Below are positions 54,488 to 62,758 of a stretch of 64,000 nucleotides of DNA, piece after piece (within the stretch, counting starts at the first letter, position 1; every line of letters begins with the position of its first letter). Position numbers and translations under genes: made by a program. The notes beneath the pieces were generated by a model. That model did not search any database, was not told the DNA's origin, and worked only from the letters and a program-made list of their open reading frames with translations. The stretch lies in contig OY970262.1 in the NCBI GenBank assembly GCA_963715655.1, positions 2,604,001 through 2,668,000 on the forward strand. The letters run 5' to 3'. Source of the DNA: JANQPD01 sp963715655 (GTDB lineage Bacteria; Bacteroidota; Bacteroidia; Flavobacteriales; Schleiferiaceae).

Positions 54488-55458
54488 GCAGTAACAGGCG
54501 TTGAAAAATTCAAACGTTGATCTACCGTGTACACGGTTCTACGTCCGCTGTTGCGTACAATAAGTTCAGCTATAAATCCTGTAAGAAAAAGAAGTGTACC
54601 AATAATCATGGTGGTAAGCGCTATGTAAAACCAAGGATTGTCGGTAACCAAACGCGCACCAGTGTGGTTGTTTAACGCAATAAGTTTATCAATACCTAAA
54701 TACAGCGCCATAATAAAACCTGCAAAAAACATTAGTGTTCCAAACAATCCGAAAAAGTGCATGGGGCGCTTTCCAAATTTTGAAATAAAGGCAAGTGTAA
54801 GTAAATCTAAAAAGCCATTTATGAAACGTTCCAAACCAAACTTGGTAGTTCCATACTTTCGAGCGCGGTGCTCTACTACTTTTTCTTCAATTTTAGAAAA
54901 GCCTGCGTTTTTGGCTAAAAACGGAATGTAGCGGTGCATTTCACCCGATACTTCAATATTTTTTATTACCTCCTTTTTATAAGCTTTTAATCCACAATTA
55001 AAATCATGTAAATTATTGATTTTACTTGCTTTACGCGTAGCCCAGTTAAAAAGTTTGGTAGGTATGGTTTTACTTATAGGGTCGTAGCGTTTTTTCTTCC
55101 AACCGCTTATCAAATCAAAACCTTCTTTTGCAATCAAGTTATATAGTTCCGGTATTTCATCCGGGCTATCCTGCAAATCGGCATCCATAGTTATTACCAC
55201 GTCTCCTTCTGCAGCTGCAAAACCCACATTTAAGCCGGCAGATTTTCCGTGATTTCTTCTAAAATGAATAGCCTTACACCTACTATCAGCCTTAGCCAAA
55301 TTTTGTAACACCTTCCAGCTAGTATCCGTTGAGCCATCATCCACAAAAATCACCTCAAAAGAAAAACGATTGGCGTCCATTACTTTGGCAATCCAATCGT
55401 ATAATTCTTTAAGCGATTCTTCTTCGTTGTAAAGAGGTATTACTACCGATATATCCAT
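54484..55458 (-). CDS. Polyprenyl-phosphate glycosyltransferase (GT2, DPM/GtrB-like)
   Basis: 324 residues. ISVVIPLYNEEESLKELYDW, VIFVDDGSTDTSW and DVVITMDADLQDSPDEIP mark a GT2 enzyme of the DPM1/GtrB/ArnC type that puts a sugar on polyprenyl phosphate. Two C-terminal membrane helices (MHFFGLFGTLMFFAGFIMALYL; PWFYIALTTMIIGTLLFLTGF). The product could feed GT-C enzymes like the one at 48776, though they are not adjacent. It lies 20 bases after the DUF4199 gene. Confidence 0.88.
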   Translation of the reverse strand: MDISVVIPLYNEEESLKELYDWIAKVMDANRFSFEVIFVDDGSTDTSWKVLQNLAKADSRCKAIHFRRNHGKSAGLNVGFAAAEGDVVITMDADLQDSPDEIPELYNLIAKEGFDLISGWKKKRYDPISKTIPTKLFNWATRKASKINNLHDFNCGLKAYKKEVIKNIEVSGEMHRYIPFLAKNAGFSKIEEKVVEHRARKYGTTKFGLERFINGFLDLLTLAFISKFGKRPMHFFGLFGTLMFFAGFIMALYLGIDKLIALNNHTGARLVTDNPWFYIALTTMIIGTLLFLTGFIAELIVRNSGRRTVYTVDQRLNFSTPVTA

Positions 55459-55478
55459 ATAACTAGTGAAAATTGCTT

Positions 55479-56021
55479 TTAGCTAAATTCAGCCGTTTTT
55501 TTCTGAAAAATTGCGGCTTCAATTACGGCTATTATTGCTCCCATTATTGCACTAAACAACACGGTGATTGCCGCTAAAATCCACGGAGAGGTAAAATAAC
55601 TCATAAATTTTATTGTTTGCTCCGCTTGTGCTTCGCTCATATCAGGACTAGACTGATAAATTTGATCCATGGCTATTTCTTGTGCAGTTTCCTGATAACT
55701 AGGCTCTAATACCAAAGTATATAAAAGTATCCAAACCACGCTAATTAGGGAGGAATAAATTATTGCGGTAAACGCAAGTTTAAATGCTTCACCAAAAGTG
55801 ATAAAGCCGTTTTGTTGTTTTTTGGCTTTAAGAATAGCTAAAGCCGGCAATAAAATTAAAAAGACAAAACCTATAATAGAAAAGGCCGTGTTACCGCTAT
55901 TTTGAACCGCTAGATTATAGCCATCCACTAAAAGATATTGAGCAATTCCTGATAAAAAGGTTATACCACCTAATATTAATCCGTAATTAATTGCTATTTT
56001 TTTTCTTGCTTCTGCGCTCAT
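55479..56021 (-). CDS. DUF4199 membrane protein
   Basis: 180 residues from the ATG at 56021; the 12 upstream codons look spurious. Four membrane helices, at about 12-32, 45-62, 78-105 and 140-170. The pattern FGEAFKLAFTAIIYSSLISVVWILLYT is typical of DUF4199, a Bacteroidota family of unknown function that commonly sits next to the GT2 enzyme found here. First gene of a three-gene leftward group. Confidence 0.82.
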   Translation of the reverse strand: MSAEARKKIAINYGLILGGITFLSGIAQYLLVDGYNLAVQNSGNTAFSIIGFVFLILLPALAILKAKKQQNGFITFGEAFKLAFTAIIYSSLISVVWILLYTLVLEPSYQETAQEIAMDQIYQSSPDMSEAQAEQTIKFMSYFTSPWILAAITVLFSAIMGAIIAVIEAAIFQKKTAEFS

Positions 56022-56086
56022 TTTTAGAAGTTTTGGTTGTTGCGCAAATATAACCAAAATGCGTACTCACAAAAGTGATAAAATGT

Positions 56087-56116
56087 TTTGCAGATAAAAA
56101 GTTTACTGTACTTTTG
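56087..56116 (+). promoter_or_regulatory. Promoter of the small SRP RNA
   Basis: TTTG at 56087-56090, 18 bases, then TACTTTTG at 56109-56116. This matches the Bacteroidota -33/-7 consensus, and the RNA begins about 7 bases downstream. Confidence 0.75.
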
Positions 56117-56122
56117 CCCGCT

Positions 56123-56221
56123 AAGGCAAGTCCCATACAACCAGCTCCTAATGAACTCCCCCAGGGCGGGAACGCAGCAAGGGTAATTGGTCGTAGCGGT
56201 GTGATATGGATCGCTTGCCTT
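56123..56221 (+). ncRNA. ffs: Small signal recognition particle RNA (4.5S)
   Basis: About 99 bases. The terminal stem AAGGCAAG (56123-56130) pairs with CTTGCCTT (56214-56221). The universally conserved SRP tip is present: GAACTCCCCCAGGGCGGGAA followed by CGCAGCAAGGGTAA, with the tetraloop and asymmetric loop that bind Ffh. It guides ribosomes making membrane proteins to the translocon. The RNA is preceded by a clear promoter and followed by T-rich sequence. Ends are estimated from pairing to within a few bases. Confidence 0.93.
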
Positions 56222-56313
56222 TCTTTTTCCCCTTTTTTATTTACGCGTTTTGCATTCCCTTCTTTATACTTATTTTTAGGTAAATAGTCTGCTGTACCTC
56301 TGCATATTTATGA

Positions 56314-56321
56314 TAGTTTTG
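56314..56321 (+). promoter_or_regulatory. Candidate -7 element for fsa
   Basis: TAGTTTTG fits TAnnTTTG, 26 bases before the ATG at 56348. No clear -33 element. Confidence 0.35.
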
Positions 56322-56347
56322 CAACAAATTAAATCAACGTTATTTCC

Positions 56348-57004
56348 ATGAAGTTTTTTATAGATACAGCCAACCTCAACGAAATTAAAGAAGCACAGGA
56401 TTTAGGTGTTTTAGATGGCGTTACCACCAACCCGTCTTTAATGGCTAAAGAAGGTATTACCGGTGACGAAAACATTAAAAATCACTATCTAAAAATTTGT
56501 GAAATTGTAGATGGCGATGTAAGTGCCGAAGTAATTTCTACCCATTTTGATGGTATGGTAAAGGAAGGTGAAGCCTTGGCAGCACTGCATCCGCAAATTA
56601 TTGTAAAAATACCAATGATTAAAGATGGTATAAAAGCACTTAAATATTTTTCTGATAACGGAATTAAAACCAACTGTACCTTGGTATTTTCTGCAGGACA
56701 AGCATTATTGGCTGCAAAAGCAGGTGCTACGTATGTTTCACCGTTTATTGGTCGTTTAGATGATATTTCTACCAACGGCTTAGCGCTTATTGAACAAATA
56801 AGATTAATTTATGATAATTACGGTTATGAAACCGAAATATTAGCGGCTTCAATACGCCACACTATGCATGTAATAGAATGTGCTGAACTTGGCGCAGATG
56901 TAATGACGGGGCCACTTAGCAGCATAATGGGGTTATTGAAACATCCACTTACGGACATTGGCTTAGAAAAGTTTTTAGCGGATCATGCTAAAGGCAATAT
57001 GTAA
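56348..57004 (+). CDS. fsa: Fructose-6-phosphate aldolase / small transaldolase
   Basis: 218 residues. Class I aldolase TIM barrel of the short transaldolase group: MKFFIDTANLNEIKEA, GVTTNPSLMAKEG, IIVKIPM with the Schiff-base Lys87, NCTLVFSAGQALLAAKAGATYVSPFIGRLDD and AASIRHTMHV. In most Bacteroidota this protein serves as transaldolase in the pentose-phosphate pathway; true fructose-6-phosphate aldolase activity cannot be told from sequence. Single gene with its own terminator. Confidence 0.9.
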   Translation: MKFFIDTANLNEIKEAQDLGVLDGVTTNPSLMAKEGITGDENIKNHYLKICEIVDGDVSAEVISTHFDGMVKEGEALAALHPQIIVKIPMIKDGIKALKYFSDNGIKTNCTLVFSAGQALLAAKAGATYVSPFIGRLDDISTNGLALIEQIRLIYDNYGYETEILAASIRHTMHVIECAELGADVMTGPLSSIMGLLKHPLTDIGLEKFLADHAKGNM

Positions 57005-57023
57005 GTAGTCCATAATTTTCTTT

Positions 57024-57064
57024 TAGGGCGAAGTGAACTTTTAAAGGGCACTTCGCCTTTTTTT
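57024..57064 (+). terminator. Intrinsic terminator after fsa
   Basis: AGGGCGAAGTG ... CACTTCGCCT with an 13-base loop, followed by seven to eight T. It lies 20 bases past the stop. Confidence 0.88.
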
Positions 57065-57088
57065 ATAAGTAACGGAATTATATCTCTT

Positions 57089-57715
57089 ATGGCACAGTTT
57101 GTAAAAATTTATCCAGAAAATCCTAACGAAAAGGAAATTGAAAAAGTAGTAAAGCTTCTGCGCGATGGCGGTGTAATTGTGTATCCTACCGATACCGTTT
57201 ATTCCTTTGGCTGCGATTTAAATAATAAATCAGCCTTAGAAAAAGTGGCGCGTTTAAAAGATGTGAAACTGCAAAAAGCCAATTTTTCGGTTATTTTTAA
57301 TGATTTGAGTTTGTTGAGTGAATACACTAGGCAGATTGATACCGCTACCTATAAGTTACTGAAACGTGCTTTACCAGGCCCATTTACTTTTATTTTAGAG
57401 GCCAGCGGGACGGTACCAAAAATCTTTCAAAACAAAAAGAAAACCATTGGAATACGTATTCCTGATAATAATATTCCACGCGCTATTGTGGCCGCTTTGG
57501 GTAACCCAATTATTGCAACTTCGGTGCATGATGATGATGAAATTATTAGCTATACAACAGACCCTGAACTAATTTTTGAGAAATACGATAAGTTGGTGGA
57601 TATGGTGATTGACGGTGGCTTTGGTGATAACGATGCCAGTACGGTGATTGATTTAACCAACGGACAGCGTGAAATAATTAGAGAAGGAAAAGGTGATGTA
57701 AGCCTAGTTTATTAA
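57089..57715 (+). CDS. L-threonylcarbamoyladenylate synthase (Sua5/YciO/YrdC family)
   Basis: 208 residues. Family members make threonylcarbamoyl-AMP for the t6A37 tRNA modification. Shows LRDGGVIVYPTDTVYSFGCD, a lysine/arginine-rich nucleotide pocket (KKKTIGIRIPDN), GNPIIATSVH and STVIDLTNG. The length fits the YrdC/YciO single-domain group, not the longer Sua5. YciO-type proteins may not catalyse this reaction, so I leave the symbol open. Its end overlaps the convergent nnr gene by 12 bases. Confidence 0.85.
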   Translation: MAQFVKIYPENPNEKEIEKVVKLLRDGGVIVYPTDTVYSFGCDLNNKSALEKVARLKDVKLQKANFSVIFNDLSLLSEYTRQIDTATYKLLKRALPGPFTFILEASGTVPKIFQNKKKTIGIRIPDNNIPRAIVAALGNPIIATSVHDDDEIISYTTDPELIFEKYDKLVDMVIDGGFGDNDASTVIDLTNGQREIIREGKGDVSLVY

Positions 57716-59218
57716 GGTACGATACGCTTCTCCTATAAATTCAGGAATATCTCCGGCTAAGGTGCTTTCTAAACCAATAACTTCACCGGCCAATTTTCCG
57801 GCTTTGGCATGTATATACACGCCTAAGCAAGCCGCATCTAAAGGTTTGTATCCATTTGCTAATAAAGCGGTAATCACTCCTGACAATACATCGCCACTAC
57901 CTGAGGTGGCAAGTGCTGCGCTACCTTCGTTTATAAAATAGGCTTTTCCATCGGTAGAAAAAACGGTAGTTATAGTATCTTTTAACACCAAAATTATTCC
58001 ATACTTTTTAGCAAAAGCCGCAGCTTTTTCCAAATAATCATAACCCAATGAATCTATTTTTAACAAGCGTTTAAATTCACCAATATGTGGTGTAAGTATG
58101 GTTTGAGCCGGTAGTTTCTTTAATAAACTGGGTGAATTTGCTAAAAGATTTAAAGCATCTGCATCTAGCAACAAGGGTACTTGCACCGCTTTTAATAAGC
58201 GCTTTAAAAGTTGTTTTATTTGAGTAGATTGACCCAAACCCATACCAAAACCAATGGCCTGAAAACTAGCTGTATTAGGAAGTTCAGTTAGATGTTGTTC
58301 ATTTTTATCTTCCACCAACATAGCTTCGGGCAGCACAAGATTTAGCCCTGCGGCTCCGCCCTTTGGTAAGTTAACGGTAAGCAAACCAACACCCGCGCGC
58401 ATACACGCTTTGGCACTTAAAAAAGCGGCACCCATGGTGTTTTTAGTACCGGCCAAAAGTAAAGCGTGGCCAAACGTATTTTTATAGGAAAAAGCACTGC
58501 GTGGTGTATATATATTCTGTGCTAAAGTGCGTTCAAACTGATAGAAATTACTTTCCAGCGTTTCCATTGTTTCGCTATCCAAACCAATGGGTAAAACATG
58601 TATTACTCCCACTAATGGAGCCGTTTCTCTATGAAAAAAACTAAACTTTGGCGTTTGCAGCGTGTAAGTAATATCCGCTTTGCACACTACTTCTAACTTA
58701 TTTTTAGCATTGTCATCTGCAAACAAACCCGAAGGAATATCAATGGCAATGTGCGTATTGGGGAGTTTATTTAGCAGTTGTGTTACCTGAGCAAAATGTC
58801 CTTCCACCATTCGGTTTAAACCACTTCCAAAAAGTGCATCAACCAAAATAGCCTCTGGGTCAAACGAAAAATTTAAAGTAGCATGCTCATCCAAAACCTC
58901 GTGTTTGCCATCATGAATGAGATATCTAGTTTTATTTACATTGGCATCTTTACTTAATTTTTGGCTATCCTTTTTTACTTCAAACACTTGCACCTTAGCT
59001 CCTGTATCCTTTAGTAAACGGGCTAACGCAAAGCCATCTCCGCCATTATTGCCGGGGCCACAAAAAATAATAAACCGATTATTTGTACCAAAATCCGAGA
59101 CGATTGCCGTGCAAAGTGCTTCCGCAGCACGCTCCATTAAAGCTAAGCTGCTTACGGGTTCTTGCTTAATTGTGCAGGCGTCAAGATGCTGAATTTGCTT
59201 TGCTGATAAGATTTTCAT
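57704..59218 (-). CDS. nnr: Bifunctional NAD(P)H-hydrate epimerase/dehydratase
   Basis: 504 residues. Repairs damaged NAD(P)H hydrates. The N-terminal YjeF_N epimerase has FCGPGNNGGDGFALARLL (about 1-210). The C-terminal ADP-dependent dehydratase, ribokinase-like, has TILTPHIGEFKRLL and ATSGSGDVLSGVITAL. Fused form as in E. coli. The conserved start MKILSAKQIQHLD lies within the end of coaE, giving a 38-base overlap. Last gene of the leftward block beginning at leucine dehydrogenase. Confidence 0.93.
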   Translation of the reverse strand: MKILSAKQIQHLDACTIKQEPVSSLALMERAAEALCTAIVSDFGTNNRFIIFCGPGNNGGDGFALARLLKDTGAKVQVFEVKKDSQKLSKDANVNKTRYLIHDGKHEVLDEHATLNFSFDPEAILVDALFGSGLNRMVEGHFAQVTQLLNKLPNTHIAIDIPSGLFADDNAKNKLEVVCKADITYTLQTPKFSFFHRETAPLVGVIHVLPIGLDSETMETLESNFYQFERTLAQNIYTPRSAFSYKNTFGHALLLAGTKNTMGAAFLSAKACMRAGVGLLTVNLPKGGAAGLNLVLPEAMLVEDKNEQHLTELPNTASFQAIGFGMGLGQSTQIKQLLKRLLKAVQVPLLLDADALNLLANSPSLLKKLPAQTILTPHIGEFKRLLKIDSLGYDYLEKAAAFAKKYGIILVLKDTITTVFSTDGKAYFINEGSAALATSGSGDVLSGVITALLANGYKPLDAACLGVYIHAKAGKLAGEVIGLESTLAGDIPEFIGEAYRTLIN

Positions 59219-59777
59219 GAATTGCTAAAACTTGCTTAATTAAAGATTTTGAACCATCATTATATAGTACAAAATCTGCTCGTTTTAGTTTTTCCTCCTC
59301 CGGCCACTGATTAGAAATTCTACTTTGCACTTCCGCTTTGGTAATGCCATTGCGTTGCATCACCCGTTCTATTCTTAACTCTTCCGGTGCAAAAACCGTA
59401 ATTACAGCATCGCAATCTTTATACGCGCCACTTTCAAAAAGTATAGCCGCTTCTCTAAGTACATACGGTTGTGAAACCTCTTTGTACCAGCTTTTAAAAT
59501 GTTTCGCTACAGCGGGATGCACTAAAGCGTTGACCTCGGTAAGTAGTTTTTTTTCGGCAAATACCAATTCGGCCATTTTTGCACGATCAATTTTACCTGC
59601 ACTATTTTCTACTGAATTGCCTAATAATTGCACCAAGGCTTTGTGCAACTTGTCATCTGTGTCCAATAAAATTTTGGCTTCAGTATCGGCATCATAAATA
59701 GGAACCTTTAGCTGCGCAAAGATTTTGGCCACCGTAGTTTTACCACTACCAATGCCACCTGTAAGGCCCACAATCAT
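59181..59777 (-). CDS. coaE: Dephospho-CoA kinase
   Basis: 198 residues. Last step of coenzyme A synthesis. P-loop GLTGGIGSGKTTVAK, then VPIYDADTEAK, HPAVAKHF and the ERVMQRNGITKAEVQSRISNQ lid. Starts 4 bases inside the YbbR-like gene stop and overlaps nnr by 38 bases, so the three are translationally linked. Confidence 0.95.
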   Translation of the reverse strand: MIVGLTGGIGSGKTTVAKIFAQLKVPIYDADTEAKILLDTDDKLHKALVQLLGNSVENSAGKIDRAKMAELVFAEKKLLTEVNALVHPAVAKHFKSWYKEVSQPYVLREAAILFESGAYKDCDAVITVFAPEELRIERVMQRNGITKAEVQSRISNQWPEEEKLKRADFVLYNDGSKSLIKQVLAIHENLISKANSAS

Positions 59778-60775
59778 TTTCTAGATATAATGTATTCCAC
59801 ACGTGTTGGCTCTACTATGGCGCGTCTTACATATTTAGGCAACGAGTCTAGCTGAACATTCAAAAAATTTTCTGTATCCATTGATAGTCCTTTAGCCACA
59901 TCTACATAAGCACGCACCTGAATGCTCTTAATGCGCTCATAATCTTCTAAAGCCAACTGCACCTTTACAGAAACCTGTTTAGGAAAAACTACCACTTCTA
60001 CATTATCAGGCACTTGACGTAACTCTACCTCCTGCTCAAAAAGTTTTTCGGTAAGCTTGGCTACTTTTAATTTTACTGAAACACTATTAACGGAGTAATT
60101 AACATTGCTTTCATTGGTCAATTTTAAATCAATCGTTTCCTCTAACTCTTCCATATTATTGGTTACTATCAACTTAGAAGTAACTACCGAGTCAATCTTC
60201 GCCAAATCTTCTACATTTCCTAAAATGGTAACACTATCTGGTGATAATTCTGGTGCAGTATATAGCGTGGTAAACGCATCAAAATCTGATTCCAAATTAA
60301 GTATTATCGGCACTTTTTTAGATACAAGTGCTTCGTATTCAAAGAAAATAGTATCGGGTAAAATCTGAATTAATTTTACATCACTAGCCAGTTGATTTTG
60401 AATATAACTACGCTTAGAATTTGTAGCCCAAAAGCTTCGCAACTTACCACCAGAGGTTTGTAATTCAGAAACATCAATTACAATAGGTTTAAAATTTGCG
60501 AGGCGGTATTTTAATAAATCAAAACCGGGGGCTTTAATTTTTAAGGAAATTTCTGAAGGAAGGGCATTTTTTAACTCCTTATCTTCCGGTATATTTTGAA
60601 ATTCAACCGGGAAATCCAGAGTTTGAGTAAATCCTTCCTCTTTAGAAAGATTGATAATTACCCATAAAAAAAACGCCAGAAACAAAAAGAAAAGCTTTGC
60701 TCGATTATCTTTTCTACCAAAAATCGATTTGACTTTTAAATAGTTTTTATTCTTTTTACCGCTGTTTGCTGGCAT
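59774..60775 (-). CDS. YbbR-like (CdaR-like) membrane protein
   Basis: 333 residues. One N-terminal helix (LFFLFLAFFLWVIINLSK), followed by a periplasmic part with several YbbR repeats (FPVEFQNIPEDKELKNALPSEISLKIKAPG; VPIILNLES). Firmicute relatives regulate the c-di-AMP synthase, but no cyclase gene lies beside it here. The YbbR-coaE pair is typical of Flavobacteriales. A large hairpin precedes it at 60790-60865. Confidence 0.85.
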   Translation of the reverse strand: MPANSGKKNKNYLKVKSIFGRKDNRAKLFFLFLAFFLWVIINLSKEEGFTQTLDFPVEFQNIPEDKELKNALPSEISLKIKAPGFDLLKYRLANFKPIVIDVSELQTSGGKLRSFWATNSKRSYIQNQLASDVKLIQILPDTIFFEYEALVSKKVPIILNLESDFDAFTTLYTAPELSPDSVTILGNVEDLAKIDSVVTSKLIVTNNMEELEETIDLKLTNESNVNYSVNSVSVKLKVAKLTEKLFEQEVELRQVPDNVEVVVFPKQVSVKVQLALEDYERIKSIQVRAYVDVAKGLSMDTENFLNVQLDSLPKYVRRAIVEPTRVEYIISRK

Positions 60776-60789
60776 GTGTTTATAATAAA

Positions 60790-60865
60790 AAAAGGCTGCT
60801 TTAGTATTGCATCCGCAAGGTTACGTATAACCCAGCAAATACCAAAAATACTAAAACAGCCTTTT
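60790..60865 (-). terminator. Large hairpin / terminator between yajC and ybbR-like gene
   Basis: 19-base arms AAAAGGCTGCTTTAGTATT (60790-60808) and AATACTAAAACAGCCTTTT (60847-60865) pair with one mismatch. The 38-base loop contains a further perfect hairpin GGTTA-CGTA-TAACC (60819-60832). Transcribed leftward from yajC, it ends in a T run, as a terminator would. The nested structure is unusual. Confidence 0.7.
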
Positions 60866-60866
60866 G

Positions 60867-61220
60867 CTATTTTTTAAGGGACTTTGTTTTGTCCTCTTTC
60901 TTTTCTTCCTTTTTCTCTTCTTTAGGAAGATACACAGCGCTAAGCTCGCGGCTAACCGCACTACGCTCAACCTTTAAACGAGAATTTTCAGATTCAATAG
61001 TGATGGTGGTATCGGTTAATTCTAAAATTTTACCGTGAATACCACTGTTTAATACCACCCGCATTCCTTTGGATATTTCGGTACTAAACTTTTTTTCTGC
61101 CTTTTGTTTTTTCATTTGCGGACGAAAAAAGAAAAAGTACATCACTACTAAGAGTAGTGCAAAAACCGGAAGGCTGCCGAAACCGCCACCACCTCCGGCT
61201 TGTAATAATAAGTATGTCAT
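60867..61220 (-). CDS. yajC: Preprotein translocase subunit YajC
   Basis: 117 residues. Accessory subunit of the SecDF-YajC complex. One N-terminal helix (GSLPVFALLLVVMYFFFFRPQMKKQKAEKKF), then the small cytosolic domain (GMRVVLNSGIHGKILELTDTTITIE) and a lysine/glutamate tail. It lies 9 bases after the DUF1573 gene. Confidence 0.93.
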   Translation of the reverse strand: MTYLLLQAGGGGGFGSLPVFALLLVVMYFFFFRPQMKKQKAEKKFSTEISKGMRVVLNSGIHGKILELTDTTITIESENSRLKVERSAVSRELSAVYLPKEEKKEEKKEDKTKSLKK

Positions 61221-61229
61221 GCTATGTTT

Positions 61230-61724
61230 TTAACCTTGTGCAGGAGCATCAGCTGTTCCTTCTTTAGGGTTTACTTGAGCACTAATACGTAAAATTTTAG
61301 TTGCTGGAGTAGTGTTCGCATTTAAAGTAACCGTTTTTTGTTGGTTACCCGCTCTGCCTGCACTATTAAAAGAAACTTTAATTTCTGCCGTAGCACCCGG
61401 AGCAATTGGCTCTTTTGGTGGATTTGGAACGGTACATCCACAACTACCTTGTGCACTTGTAATAATTAAAGGAGAATCGCCTGTGTTTTTAAACACAAAA
61501 TTGTGCTCAGCAAGTGTTCCTTCTTCAATTTCACCAAAATCGTGTGTTTCACTTTCAAACTCAAATACCGGAGTACCGTTCGTATTATCTACCATGTCGG
61601 CAGTTACTTCAGTGTTTTCTCCATCGGCAGTAGCCTCAGTAGAAATTTTGTCTGTTGCATTGTTACAAGCTGTAAAGCTTGCAGTAAAAAGCAAACCTGC
61701 GAATAATAAAGCAGTTTTCTTCAT
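61230..61724 (-). CDS. DUF1573 lipoprotein
   Basis: 164 residues. Signal peptide with lipobox FTAC near residue 19, an acidic linker (STEATADGENTEVTADM), and a DUF1573 domain (FEFESETHDFGEIEEG...GSCGCTVPNPP). Paralogue of 14991-15449, sharing GSCGCTVP. It sits between nusB and yajC, an arrangement typical of Flavobacteriales. Confidence 0.88.
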   Translation of the reverse strand: MKKTALLFAGLLFTASFTACNNATDKISTEATADGENTEVTADMVDNTNGTPVFEFESETHDFGEIEEGTLAEHNFVFKNTGDSPLIITSAQGSCGCTVPNPPKEPIAPGATAEIKVSFNSAGRAGNQQKTVTLNANTTPATKILRISAQVNPKEGTADAPAQG

Positions 61725-61776
61725 GATGTTTATTTGTATAATTAAAAATTTTTAAAAACCGATTGCAAAAATAATG

Positions 61777-62718
61777 CTAAAGTAAACCCCTGCCAATTTT
61801 TCTTATCTCTCCTTTCTTTTCTAGCTCTAAGCGCACCTTATCTAAAATGCCATTTATAAAGTTGCCGCTCTTTGGTGTACTATATTCTTTGCTTAGTTCA
61901 ATGTATTCATTAAGGGTAACCTTTACGGGAATATCATGAAACTCAATCATTTCCGTAATACCCATTTTCATTAAGATGATATCCATTACCGCAATACGAT
62001 CTGTTTCCCAATTCTGCGCTTTTTCCGTAATACGCTCTTCTAACTTTTTAGAATGTACTACCGCTTTTCTAAATAAGCGCGTAGCAAATTCCATATCTTC
62101 TTGATTTTTAAGTAAAGGAATTAGTGTGGTGCTTGAGTTTGTTTTTTCGTCAAACTTACGCATGGTTTTTACCACCAACATTTGGGCGGCATCCAAATCA
62201 TCAGACCAATGCAAATCACGCTCTTCATAAAATTGATGGAAACGCTCATCATACGCAAATTTTAAACCGTACAGTTGTTTCACGAGCTTTACATCTTTTT
62301 TAATGTCGCCATCTTTTTGCTGCATATACGCTTGAAACTCTTCTGTTTCTTGAAAATCGCGCCAAACGCTACGGATAAAATCTTTTTGATCTCCCCACTT
62401 AACGTTGTTATTCTCCCATTCCACATCAAGCACATTACTAGTATTTAGCCACGTTAAAAAACGGTTGTTTACAAACCGTAAATTTGGATCTAGGTCGTCT
62501 TTTGACGGCAGTTTTTTGTTTCGTTTTACCTCCACTTGCTCCTCAGCAAATTGACGAACCAAAGCCAACGCTTTTAATTCAAATAAAAACAACTCGTAAA
62601 TGTCGTGAATGCTACTCTGTAACTTTTTTTCACTGCGCGCCATGTCTGCGTTATCCTGTTGGAAAAACTCATAAAGCGCCTGCATTACTTTTATGCGTAG
62701 GTGTCTTCTACTTAGCAT
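61777..62718 (-). CDS. nusB: Transcription antitermination factor NusB, long form
   Basis: 313 residues, about twice the length of E. coli NusB, as usual in Bacteroidota. It begins MLSRRHLRIKVMQALYEFFQ. The C-terminal NusB core has FRKAVVHSKKLEERITEKAQNWETDRIAVMDIILMKMGITEM followed by VKVTLNEYIELSKEYSTPKSGNFINGILDKV. Needed for rRNA antitermination. It lies 40 bases downstream of the leucine dehydrogenase gene on the same strand. Confidence 0.93.
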   Translation of the reverse strand: MLSRRHLRIKVMQALYEFFQQDNADMARSEKKLQSSIHDIYELFLFELKALALVRQFAEEQVEVKRNKKLPSKDDLDPNLRFVNNRFLTWLNTSNVLDVEWENNNVKWGDQKDFIRSVWRDFQETEEFQAYMQQKDGDIKKDVKLVKQLYGLKFAYDERFHQFYEERDLHWSDDLDAAQMLVVKTMRKFDEKTNSSTTLIPLLKNQEDMEFATRLFRKAVVHSKKLEERITEKAQNWETDRIAVMDIILMKMGITEMIEFHDIPVKVTLNEYIELSKEYSTPKSGNFINGILDKVRLELEKKGEIRKIGRGLL

Positions 62719-62758
62719 TAAAAACTTTTAAAATGTATATATAAGAACGATTTTTTTT

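Noticed and set aside
60105..60368. Plus-strand frame within the YbbR-like gene
   Set aside because: It overlaps a well-supported gene and has no recognisable protein features.
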